In this document: one piece after another, positions 1-7,300 of the stretch
Numbering within the stretch: position 1 is the first letter of the stretch
Layout of the letters: every line of letters begins with the position of its first letter
From: JACCYI01 sp963828075
Lineage (GTDB): Bacteria; Actinomycetota; Thermoleophilia; Solirubrobacterales; Solirubrobacteraceae
Assembly: GCA_963828075.1 (NCBI GenBank)
Contig: CAWHDH010000021.1
Location: 3,348,001-3,412,000, forward strand
Reading direction: 5' to 3'
DNA: 64,000 nucleotides
Program-made: the position numbers and the translations under genes
Notes under the pieces: generated by a model
What the model was told of the DNA's origin: nothing
The model's database searches: none
What the model saw: the letters and a program-made list of their open reading frames with translations, nothing else

Positions 1-443
1 CGGGGGAGGCGCGGGTCGCTGGTGGCGGCGAGGTCGAGCAGCGTGCGCTCAGGTGTCGTAACCGGGAGGCCGTGGCGGGTGGTGGTGGCCTCGAGCTTGG
101 CGCGGTGGAGGATCACGCCCGCTGGCGCTCGCCGCTGGCGGCCGGTGATCGTGATGTGGATCGGGTCGCCGCGGTCGGGCACGAGCTCCTCGAGCACGGC
201 GGCGGTGATGTGCGAGCACGCCGACCCGGGTCCGCAGGCCAGCAGGGCGGCGTGCTCGCGCGCGAATGGCAGCAGCGGGCCGTCACCGAGCGCGTAGACC
301 CCCGGATGGAGGCGCTGCAGTCGCCCGGAGCGGACGCGATGGGCGATGGCGTCGCGCGTCAAGCCCGCCGCAACCATCTCGGGACGGGTGATCACACCCT
401 GTCGGGCGTCGGCGATGCGCCGGACCTCGTCGTCAGCGCGCAT
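1..443 (-). CDS. AbiEi-antitoxin-like / DUF559-type protein, 3' end missing
   Basis: Reading leftward from an ATG at 443, an open frame runs off the left edge (147 codons seen). The N-terminus (RIADARQGVITRPEM, then AAGLTRDAIAHRV and RLHPGVYALG) matches the winged-helix AbiEi antitoxin domain of type IV toxin-antitoxin systems. The following HITAAVLEEL and TTPERTLLDLA segments are typical of the actinobacterial group that carries a DUF559/Vsr-like nuclease fold at the C-terminus, which would lie outside the window. No partner toxin gene is visible to the right, so this is probably one of the many orphan members found in Solirubrobacterales rather than half of a working pair. The family call is from motif recognition; a toxin-antitoxin role is not shown. 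Confidence 0.72.
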   Translation of the reverse strand, partial: MRADDEVRRIADARQGVITRPEMVAAGLTRDAIAHRVRSGRLQRLHPGVYALGDGPLLPFAREHAALLACGPGSACSHITAAVLEELVPDRGDPIHITITGRQRRAPAGVILHRAKLEATTTRHGLPVTTPERTLLDLAATSDPRLP

Positions 444-474
444 CTCGTAACACGAGCGGCGTTTGCGATGCCGA

Positions 475-562
475 GTGTGACCTCAGGCGCGCTATAGCGC
501 GCCCTGCGTCACACGAGCCGTCGAATTCGCACCGAGTGTGACGCCACGCGTGTTCCACTCGG
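475..562. repeat. Two intergenic inverted repeats
   Basis: The 255-bp gap 444-698 has no credible gene but holds two hairpins. The first runs 475-514: outer arms GTGTGAC/GTCACAC enclose a perfect 18-bp palindrome, GGCGCGCTATAGCGCGCC (486-503). The second runs 532-562, with arms CCGAGTG/CACTCGG. The 11-mer CCGAGTGTGAC occurs at 471-481 and again at 532-542. They sit just upstream of the AbiEi-like gene and downstream of the DHH gene. An operator, a terminator or a mobile-repeat remnant are all possible. Confidence 0.55.
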
Positions 563-698
563 CCAGCATCCCGCCCCCGAGTCCAAACGAAGAAGGGGGC
601 GGCCAAATTGGCACACCCCCTCCGCACTTCCTCCGTAAATGATGCAGTTCCGTGACGCATCGCGCCGGCCGAATGGACGGCGCGGCGCTCCAGAGCTC

Positions 699-1640
699 TC
701 AGCCGTCGGCGTTGATCTGCGCGACGAGCTCGCCGAGCACGCGCTGGGCGTCGTCGTTGTCGATCTGGCAGGTCCCCGCTGCGTCGTGCCCGCCGCCGCC
801 GTAGGAGAGCATGAGCGTGCCGACGTCGGTCGCGCTCGCGCGGTCGAGGATCGACTTGCCCGTGGCGAACACCGTGTTCTGCTGCTTGAGGCCCCAGAGC
901 ACGTGGATCGAGATGTTGCAGTCGGGGAACAGCGCGTAGAGCGTGAAGCGGTTCGTCGGGTGGATCACGGTCTCGTCGCGGAGGTCGAGCACGACGAGGT
1001 TGCCGTGCACCGTCGCGCAGCGGCGGATCTGCTCCTCGGCGGCGGCCGCGTGCTCGCGGTAGAGCGCGATCCGCTCGGCGACGTCCGGCGTCGCGAGGAT
1101 CTCCTCGACCGTCATCTCCGTGCAGGCGTCGATCAGCTGCATCATCAGCTGGTAGTTCGAGATGCGGAAGTCGCGGAAGCGGCCGAGGCCGGTGCGCGGG
1201 TCCATCAGGAAGTTGAGCATCACCCAGCCCTCGGGATCGAGGATCTCGTCGAGCGAGAAGAGCGCCGAGTCGGCCTTGTCGACGGCCGACATCAGGGACT
1301 CGGAGATCGTCGGGAACACGTCGGCGCCACCGAAGTGGTCATAGACGACCCGCGCGGCGGACAGCGCGTCCGGGTGGATGATGTGGTTGTCGACCGGCTC
1401 GCCGACGCGGATCGCCTCGGAGGCGTGGTGGTCGAACGCGAGGTGGACGTCCGGCTGGTAGGGCAGGTTCGTCGTGATGTCGCACTTGGCGAGCGGCACG
1501 AGCCCGTCCTGCACGTCCTTGGGATGGACGAACTTGACGTCGTCGAGGATGTCGAGGTGCTTGAGCAGTGCGGCGCACACGAGGCCGTCGAAGTCGCTGC
1601 GGGTGACGAGGCGATAACGCTCAGCCAGTTGCGGAGTCAT
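699..1640 (-). CDS. DHH-family phosphoesterase (exopolyphosphatase-like)
   Basis: A 313-residue DHH-superfamily protein. SDFDG near the N-terminus supplies the first metal-binding aspartates, FDHHAS is the DHH signature, and GGGGHDAAGTC near the C-terminus is the DHHA1 substrate-binding motif. Relatives are usually named exopolyphosphatases or oligoribonuclease-like enzymes and hydrolyse phosphoanhydride or phosphodiester bonds with Mn2+; the true substrate cannot be read from sequence. The frame stays open far upstream, but conservation starts at the ATG at 1640. A GGAGG lies only one base before that ATG, unusually close. The 195-bp gap from pyk holds a hairpin, so this is probably a separate transcription unit. 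Confidence 0.8.
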   Translation of the reverse strand: MTPQLAERYRLVTRSDFDGLVCAALLKHLDILDDVKFVHPKDVQDGLVPLAKCDITTNLPYQPDVHLAFDHHASEAIRVGEPVDNHIIHPDALSAARVVYDHFGGADVFPTISESLMSAVDKADSALFSLDEILDPEGWVMLNFLMDPRTGLGRFRDFRISNYQLMMQLIDACTEMTVEEILATPDVAERIALYREHAAAAEEQIRRCATVHGNLVVLDLRDETVIHPTNRFTLYALFPDCNISIHVLWGLKQQNTVFATGKSILDRASATDVGTLMLSYGGGGHDAAGTCQIDNDDAQRVLGELVAQINADG

Positions 1641-1748
1641 ACCTCCGTAGATCGGCAATCCATCCCAACCGCTTGACCCGAATCGACCGATTCCCGCGGC
1701 GCCTCGCCGCCGCAGGCGCTGCGCCATGGGCCACCGGCCACGAACCGA

Positions 1749-1784
1749 AGGGGTCACCCTGCGTGTTCGCGGCCGGTGACCCCT
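1749..1784 (-). terminator. Hairpin downstream of pyk
   Basis: A perfect 10-bp inverted repeat (AGGGGTCACC at 1749-1758, GGTGACCCCT at 1775-1784) with a 16-nt loop starts about 50 nt after the pyk stop codon. There is no T-run, which is common for actinobacterial terminators. It could also belong to the leader of the DHH gene. Confidence 0.4.
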
Positions 1785-1834
1785 GGCTTGGCCTGCGACG
1801 TTGAGGCATCCACGGATGATCGGTCGATCCGGGT

Positions 1835-3250
1835 CTAAGGAATCTCGCGCACCATGATCAGACTGGTGGCCCCCGGGGTGCCGGTGCGCCGCCCCGCGGT
1901 CAGGACGACCGAGGCGCCGCTGGGCAGGTGCGCGTGGTCGCGCGCGGCCACCAGGGCGGATTCGACGAGATCCTCGACCGAGCCGGCGACCTCCAGCGGG
2001 GCCGGGTACACGCCCCATTCGAGCATCAGCTGATTGGCCACCCGCGGCTCGTGCGCGAGGGCGATGATCGGGCGCAGGCGGCGGTACTTGGCGCACGCGC
2101 GGGCCCCGCCGCCCGTCGAGGTCGGGACCACGAGCGCGACGGCGCCGAGCGCCTCGGCCAGCTCGACCGCGGCGTGGAGCACGTGCGCGGCCGCGGTTCC
2201 CGGCCCGGATCCGCGTGCGCGACCGTGGATCTCGGGCGCCTCCTCGGCGAACTGGGCGATCTCAGCCATCGCGCGGACCGCCTCGATCGGGTACTCGCCG
2301 ATGCCCGTCTCGGCCGAGAGCATCACCGCCGATGTGCCGTCGATCACGGCGTTCGCGACGTCGGTGGCCTCGGCGCGCGTCGGCTCCGGCGAGTGGATCA
2401 TCGACTCGAGCATCTGGGTGGCGGTGATCACGGTCTTGCCGGCCTGCGTCGCGCGGTGGATCGTGTCCTTCTGCATCAGCGGCACGCGCGCGACGCCCGC
2501 CTCGACCCCGTAGTCGCCGCGCGCGACCATCACGCCGTCGGAGACCGACAGGATCTCGTCGAGGTGCTCGTAGGCCTCGATCTTCTCGATCTTGGCGATC
2601 GTCCGCGCGGTGCAGCCGAGAGCGTCGAGCCGGCCGCGGAGATCCTCGACGTCGGCGGCCGAGCGGACGAACGACAGCGCGACGAAGTCGGCGCCCTCCT
2701 CCGCGGCGACCGCGAGGTCGGCGTCGTCCTTGGCCGTGATGGCCGGCAGGTTCGGGCGCGCGTAGGTGACGTTGATCCCCTTGCGCGGCGACAGCGGCCC
2801 CGGCGTCACGGCGCGCGCCACGACCTCGCCCGGCCCGATCCGCTCGACCGAGAAGCGCGGCACGCCGTCCCCGATGACGATCTGCGACCGCTCCGTGACC
2901 AGCTCCTCGAAGCCGGCGAAGTCGACGACCACGACGTCGTCGCCGCGCCCGCCGGCACCGTTCGCCCCGGCGAAGACCACGGTGGTGCCCGGCTCCACCG
3001 TCCGTATGACCGTGTCGGCGGACAGGCGCAGCTTGGGGCCCTGCAGGTCGAACAGCAGCCCGAGCGGCCGCCCCGCCCGCCCGGCGGCGGCGCGCGCCTC
3101 GCCGGCGCGGCGCCGTAGGTCGTCGTGGGTGCCGTGCGAGCAGTTGACGCGGACGCAGTCGACCCCGGCGGCGAGGAGGCCGTCGAGGACGCCGGGCGGG
3201 TCGGTGGCGGGGCCGAGGGTGGCGACGATCTTCGTGCGGCGGGCGAGCAT
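1835..3250 (-). CDS. pyk: Pyruvate kinase
   Basis: A 471-residue pyruvate kinase of normal length: phosphoenolpyruvate + ADP to pyruvate + ATP, the last step of glycolysis, in the cytoplasm. Visible motifs are the N-terminal TKIVATLGPA, RVNCSHG (Arg34), the catalytic TIAKIEKIE (Lys220, Glu222), MVARGDYGVE (Asp246), TATQMLESM and AVMLSAETG. The usual GDLGVE reads GDYGVE here, a mild substitution next to the metal site. The C-terminal allosteric domain is present and the gene looks intact. It starts 12 bp after the CoA-transferase stop, so it probably shares the hemQ-to-pyk transcript. Confidence 0.95.
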   Translation of the reverse strand: MLARRTKIVATLGPATDPPGVLDGLLAAGVDCVRVNCSHGTHDDLRRRAGEARAAAGRAGRPLGLLFDLQGPKLRLSADTVIRTVEPGTTVVFAGANGAGGRGDDVVVVDFAGFEELVTERSQIVIGDGVPRFSVERIGPGEVVARAVTPGPLSPRKGINVTYARPNLPAITAKDDADLAVAAEEGADFVALSFVRSAADVEDLRGRLDALGCTARTIAKIEKIEAYEHLDEILSVSDGVMVARGDYGVEAGVARVPLMQKDTIHRATQAGKTVITATQMLESMIHSPEPTRAEATDVANAVIDGTSAVMLSAETGIGEYPIEAVRAMAEIAQFAEEAPEIHGRARGSGPGTAAAHVLHAAVELAEALGAVALVVPTSTGGGARACAKYRRLRPIIALAHEPRVANQLMLEWGVYPAPLEVAGSVEDLVESALVAARDHAHLPSGASVVLTAGRRTGTPGATSLIMVREIP

Positions 3251-3262
3251 GGCGGCAGTTTG

Positions 3263-4606
3263 TCAACCCCAGCGCAGAGCGTCGGCGCCGTGCGCGGGCG
3301 GCCCGTGCGGCCAGCGCAGCGGCCGGTCCCCGAGGCGGCCCGGCGGCGCCACCAGCGTGACCGCGCCGGACGGTGAGTCCAGCGTCTCGAGGAAGGGCCC
3401 CGGGTCGATCGTGGCGGGGCTGGCCGGACCCCGCGGGCGGCCAAGCAGCCACCCGGCCGTGCGCGCCAGTGCAAAGCGGGGATGGACGAGGCGGCCCTCG
3501 CGGGCGCGGTGCGCGAGCCCGCGCAGCGCCGCGGCGGCGATCAGGTGACCCGTGCCGTGGTCCAGCGCCTGCGCCGGGAGGGCGCCGGGCGCGTCGTCGG
3601 TTCGCAGGCGGGCGGCGATCCCGGTCGCGGCCTGGACGAGGCTGTCGAACCCGCGCCGGTCGGACCACCGTCCGGTGTGTCCCCACGCCGAGAGGGTCAC
3701 GGTGGTCAGCGACGGGTGGCGCGACGCGTCGAGCCCGAGCGCCTCGAGCGCGCCCGGGCGGTAGCCCTGCACGAGCACGTCGGCCTCGCCGAGCAGCCCG
3801 TCGAGCGCCCTGCGGTCGTCGGGGTCGCGCAGGTCGAGCAGCGCGCTGCGCTTGCCGGGGCCGGTGTCGAGCGCCCCGAGCGGGAGCTCGGGGAGCTGCG
3901 GCGGGTCGATCCGCAGGACCTCGGCCCCCAGCGCGGCGAGCGTGCGCGTCGCGACCGGGCCGGCGATGACCCGGCTGAGGTCGAGCACGCGCAGGCCGGC
4001 GGCCGGAAGGGCGCCGGGGGCGAGCGGCGGCAGCGGGCGCGCGCCGGCCTCGCCGGGCGCGACGTCGAGCAGCCCGAGCCCCTCCAGGGCCGCGCCCTGC
4101 GGATGGGCGCGCCATTCCGGCTCGCCGCGGACGGCGGCGGCGCAGCCGCCCGCGGCGATCACCGCCTCCTCGACCGCGACGGCCGGGCGCTCGGCAACCG
4201 CGGCGCGGATCGCGCCGGCGGCTGCGCCGGACGGCAGTCCGAGCGCCGAACGCAGCGCGGCGGCGTGGTGCGGATAGTTGCCGTGCAGCCGGACCCACCC
4301 GTCTGCCGCCGCCATGAACGCCGACTCGGGTGAGAACGGCGCGCCCAGGGAGGCGCCGTCCAGCCGCAGGTGGCGCTCGCTGGTGAACGCGGCCGCGACG
4401 TGGGCGCCGTCGAGCGACACCGGGACTCGCGGCCCGCCGCGCGCCTCGGCAAGCTCCGCGGCCGCGAGCAGCGCGCACGCCACCGTCGCCTGGGCGAGCT
4501 CGTCGACCGCCAGCGCCGACCCGAGGTGCGGCCCACCGTTCTGCACCACGACGCCCAGCGGCGCGCCCGGCTCACCGCCCAGCGCCGCCCACGCCTCCTC
4601 GAGCAT
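3263..4606 (-). CDS. Family III CoA-transferase (CaiB/BaiF type)
   Basis: About 447 residues with the family III pattern: GLRVLDLSRVIAGP opens the Rossmann-like core, followed by GAEVLRIDPP, KRSALLDLRD, DVLVQGYRPGALE and WGHTGRW. RGFDSLVQAATG carries the aspartate at the position of the acyl-enzyme nucleophile. These enzymes move CoA between carboxylic acids; the substrate here is unknown. An N-terminal part of about 190 residues precedes the core, as in two-part or fused members. I chose the ATG at 4606. A GTG two codons upstream overlaps the stop of the arginase-like gene (GTGA), an equally plausible coupled start. Confidence 0.8.
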   Translation of the reverse strand: MLEEAWAALGGEPGAPLGVVVQNGGPHLGSALAVDELAQATVACALLAAAELAEARGGPRVPVSLDGAHVAAAFTSERHLRLDGASLGAPFSPESAFMAAADGWVRLHGNYPHHAAALRSALGLPSGAAAGAIRAAVAERPAVAVEEAVIAAGGCAAAVRGEPEWRAHPQGAALEGLGLLDVAPGEAGARPLPPLAPGALPAAGLRVLDLSRVIAGPVATRTLAALGAEVLRIDPPQLPELPLGALDTGPGKRSALLDLRDPDDRRALDGLLGEADVLVQGYRPGALEALGLDASRHPSLTTVTLSAWGHTGRWSDRRGFDSLVQAATGIAARLRTDDAPGALPAQALDHGTGHLIAAAALRGLAHRAREGRLVHPRFALARTAGWLLGRPRGPASPATIDPGPFLETLDSPSGAVTLVAPPGRLGDRPLRWPHGPPAHGADALRWG

Positions 4607-4608
4607 GC

Positions 4609-5427
4609 TCACCGGCGCTGTGCGCACGCCACGATGGTCTCCGCCACCGCAGCCGCGCTCGCGAGCATCCGCCCGTCCTCGTCGGCGGCGGGGTCGTACG
4701 CGGTGAGCGCCGCCCCGGCGACCTCGAAGCGCTCGAACACGGCTCCGACGGCCTCGACGACCTGCTCCAGCGTCAGGCCACCCGCCGAGGCGTAGGCGTT
4801 GGCCCGCCCGGCGGCGTCCGGGTCCAGGCAGTCGAGGTCGACGTGCAGGTACACGCGCGCAGCCTCCGCGCGCAGCGCGTCCAGGGGTCCCAGCAGGTCC
4901 TCGCCGGGCGGCACCGCCCGCACGGCCGACCGCCGCAGCCGCCTCGCCTGGTAGGGGGCGAGGTCGCGCACGGCGGCGAGCACCACGCGTTCCTCCGGGA
5001 TCGTGGCGAAGCCGGGGATGGTCTCGCGCAGCGCGCGCCAGCCGATGCCGGTCAGCACGGACAGGGCGAAGACGTCGAAGAACCCGGACAGGTTGTCGTC
5101 CGGCGTGTCGAAGTCGGCGTGCGCGTCGAGCCAGACGACGCCGAGCGCCGGATCCCCCAGGCCGGCGACCGTCCCCAGCGCGCTGTTGCACTGCCCGGCC
5201 AGCACGAGCGGGAAGTCCCCGTCGCCGACCGCGGCGGCGACCAGCTCGGCGAGCCGCCGGTCGATCGCGAACGTCCGCGCGATCTCCGGTGCCGCCGGGT
5301 CGGGCGCATCCACCCATACCGCCTCGCCGCCGAGCCGCTCGACCAGCCGCGCCGGCCCCGCGCCCATGCCGACGCCCGCCCGCCCCTCCTGGAACGGACA
5401 GGCGATCAGACGCAGGCCGTCCGTCAG
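4609..5427 (-). CDS. Arginase/ureohydrolase-fold protein with altered metal site
   Basis: About 272 residues of the arginase superfamily. DAHADFD (101-107) and HVDLDCLDPD (195-204) are the conserved metal-binding blocks. The first block, normally GGDHS, reads GQCNS (78-82), so the histidine that binds one Mn ion is missing. Either one metal is lost or another residue replaces it. No ATG, GTG or TTG lies near the start of homology; the best candidates are CTG codons, the first of which (5427) overlaps the reductase stop as CTGA. The substrate is unknown: arginase, agmatinase and formiminoglutamase cannot be separated here. Confidence 0.72.
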   Translation of the reverse strand: MTDGLRLIACPFQEGRAGVGMGAGPARLVERLGGEAVWVDAPDPAAPEIARTFAIDRRLAELVAAAVGDGDFPLVLAGQCNSALGTVAGLGDPALGVVWLDAHADFDTPDDNLSGFFDVFALSVLTGIGWRALRETIPGFATIPEERVVLAAVRDLAPYQARRLRRSAVRAVPPGEDLLGPLDALRAEAARVYLHVDLDCLDPDAAGRANAYASAGGLTLEQVVEAVGAVFERFEVAGAALTAYDPAADEDGRMLASAAAVAETIVACAQRR

Positions 5428-6494
5428 ACCGCTGCCCCGGCGGTGGTCGGTACGCCGGTGTTCGTCGAGTACGCCGGCTGCAGCTTCATGTCGGGACGGA
5501 ACGATTGCACGGCCTGGCCGACCGCGATGGCCGCTTCGCCGAAGCCGGTGGCGATCAGCTTGATCTTGCCGTCGAAGGTCGTGATGTCGCCGCAGGCCCA
5601 GACGAGGTCGAGGTTCGTCTTCATCTGCTGGTCGACGACGATCGCGTTGCCCTTGGCGAGCTCGAAGCCCCACTCCTTGAGCGGCCCGAGCTTGGTGGAG
5701 AAGCCGAGCTGGAGCAGGACGGCGTCGCAGTCCAGCCGCTCGGGCGGGACGGACTCGTCGGTCGGGTGGTGCAGCTCGATGCCCTCGATCGCGCCGTTGC
5801 CGTGCACGTGGCGGATGACGGACGGGATCCGGAGGTCGACGCGCCCCGCCGCGGCGGCCTGCATGACCTCGGCGACCGTCGCCTCGTGGGCCCGGAAGCC
5901 CTCGCGCCGGTGCACGAGCGTCACGCGGCTCGCCGTGTCGAGGAGGTTCACGACCCAGTCGAACGCCGAGTCGCCGCCGCCGACGATGACGACGTGCTTG
6001 CCCGCGAACTCCGACTTCTCGCCGACCAGGTAGTGCGCGCCGCGACCCTCCCACGGCGTCATGTCGACGTCCGAGACGGGCAGCCGCTTGGGCTCGAAGG
6101 CGCCGTGGCCGCCCGAGACGATCAGCGCGCGTGAGCGCAGCTCGCCGCGGTCGGTCGTCAGGACGATGATCCGCTCGCCGTCGACCTCCTCGTAGGCGAT
6201 CGCCTGCGCGGTGGTCTCCAGCCACACGGGTACGTCGAACTGCTCGAGCGCCTGCTCGCGCAGCTGGGCGACGAGGTCCTTGGCCAGGATCCGCGTGTGC
6301 CCGGGGACGTCGAAGATCCACTTCTCCGGATACAGCGTCGTCAGCTGGCCCCCGAGCTCCGGCAGCGAGTCGACGATCCGCGCGGAGGCCTGGCGCATCC
6401 CCGCCCAGAAGGCGGTGCTGAGGCCGACTGGGCCGGCCCCGATGATCGTGATGTCCCGGATCTCGGTGGCGTCGGTCTCGAGCGCCGGGGTCAT
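5424..6494 (-). CDS. Ferredoxin/flavodoxin-NADP+ reductase, thioredoxin-reductase-like
   Basis: A 356-residue flavoprotein of the YumC/TrxR-like FNR type. It has an N-terminal FAD motif (IIGAGPVGLS; GAGPVG at 19-24), GGQLTTLYPEKWIFD typical of this class, an NADP motif (IVGGGDSAFDW; GGGDSA at 172-177) and a C-terminal WACGDITTFDGK...ATGFGEAA FAD block. The CxxC disulfide of true thioredoxin reductases is absent. It should pass electrons between NADPH and ferredoxin or flavodoxin. Its ATG overlaps the hemQ stop (ATGA, 6491-6494), implying translational coupling with a haem-synthesis enzyme and a possible role in iron handling. Confidence 0.88.
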   Translation of the reverse strand: MTPALETDATEIRDITIIGAGPVGLSTAFWAGMRQASARIVDSLPELGGQLTTLYPEKWIFDVPGHTRILAKDLVAQLREQALEQFDVPVWLETTAQAIAYEEVDGERIIVLTTDRGELRSRALIVSGGHGAFEPKRLPVSDVDMTPWEGRGAHYLVGEKSEFAGKHVVIVGGGDSAFDWVVNLLDTASRVTLVHRREGFRAHEATVAEVMQAAAAGRVDLRIPSVIRHVHGNGAIEGIELHHPTDESVPPERLDCDAVLLQLGFSTKLGPLKEWGFELAKGNAIVVDQQMKTNLDLVWACGDITTFDGKIKLIATGFGEAAIAVGQAVQSFRPDMKLQPAYSTNTGVPTTAGAAV

Positions 6495-7189
6495 CGCGAG
6501 AGGGGTTCAGAGGCGGTGAGCGGCGTGCCGTCGAGCGCGTTGAGCGCGCGCTCCACCGACGTCGAGACGCAGGTGAACGTGGGCGTGTCGCGCTTGGTGT
6601 AGGCCGACGCCTCGGTCGTTCGCAGGCGCTGCACGAGATCGAGGAAGTCCGCCGGCTCATCGGTCTCGAACGCGACGACGAACTCCTGATCGTCCAGCCC
6701 GAACGAGTAGCTGGTGTTCAGGTCGATCTGCGGGTACTCCCGCCCGATCTTGATGTGCTCCTGCATGACGCCGTAGCGCTGCTCGGGTGAGAGCCGGTAC
6801 CACTCGCGCGTCTTGACGAACGGATAGACGAAGAGGTACTTCGAGTGCGCGGGGCGGACCTCGAGGCGCGACTCGTCGGAGTACTCCGACGCCTTGGTCA
6901 GCGCTAGGAAGGAGTACGGCGTGTCCGCCCACTTCATCAGCCCGCTCTGGGCCAGGACGACGTGGAACTCGTGGATGCGCTCGAGGTTCGTAGCCTGGGT
7001 GAGGATCAGTAGATCGGTGTCGCCGCGCGTCCCGACGGTGGAGAACGCCCGCAGCAGGCGCTCGGCCGCGAAGTCTTCGCACGCGGCCAGGAACTCGCGC
7101 TTGTGCTGGGCGCGCTCGTCGGCGTCGAGCCGGCGCCAGGCAGGGTCGAGCTTGAGAAAGGTGTACTTGACGAAATGGCGTTCGGGCAT
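6491..7189 (-). CDS. hemQ: Coproheme decarboxylase HemQ (chlorite-dismutase family)
   Basis: A 232-residue member of the chlorite-dismutase fold. The haem-site region GVMQEHIKIGR puts a histidine at 145 where the proximal iron ligand is expected, and VYPFVKTREWY (Tyr122) matches the YPxxK segment that carries the catalytic tyrosine of HemQ. HemQ decarboxylates coproheme III to haem b in the last step of the coproporphyrin-dependent pathway used by Gram-positive bacteria. It is the first gene of the leftward block and is coupled to the reductase gene. A DtxR-like box lies 66 bp upstream, so iron control is likely. Upstream bases show only a weak ribosome-binding site. Confidence 0.88.
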   Translation of the reverse strand: MPERHFVKYTFLKLDPAWRRLDADERAQHKREFLAACEDFAAERLLRAFSTVGTRGDTDLLILTQATNLERIHEFHVVLAQSGLMKWADTPYSFLALTKASEYSDESRLEVRPAHSKYLFVYPFVKTREWYRLSPEQRYGVMQEHIKIGREYPQIDLNTSYSFGLDDQEFVVAFETDEPADFLDLVQRLRTTEASAYTKRDTPTFTCVSTSVERALNALDGTPLTASEPLSR

Positions 7190-7254
7190 GCTTCAGGAAG
7201 GATAGTGAGGGTCCCGCACCGTCCCGGCGTGGCCGTCGCCCGAGAAGAAGAGGT

Positions 7255-7269
7255 GTTAGCCGTACCTAA
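7255..7269 (-). promoter_or_regulatory. IdeR/DtxR-like iron box upstream of hemQ
   Basis: On the minus strand this reads TTAGGTACGGCTAAC. It matches 13 of the first 15 positions of the known IdeR/DtxR operator consensus TTAGGTTAGGCTAACCTAA. It lies in the 111-bp divergent gap between hemQ and the glycosyltransferase gene, where iron-dependent control could act on either side. Confidence 0.5.
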
Positions 7270-7300
7270 GTGCGGCGGGGGTCCTCTTTAGGATGGCCCG

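Noticed and set aside
433..660. 75-codon minus-strand frame across the hairpins
   Set aside because: No homology, poor composition, and it overlaps the start of the AbiEi-like gene and both inverted repeats.
699..7000. Long plus-strand open frames opposite the leftward operon
   Set aside because: Arg/Gly/Ala-rich shadows typical of very GC-rich DNA, with no domain signals; the minus-strand genes have clear families.
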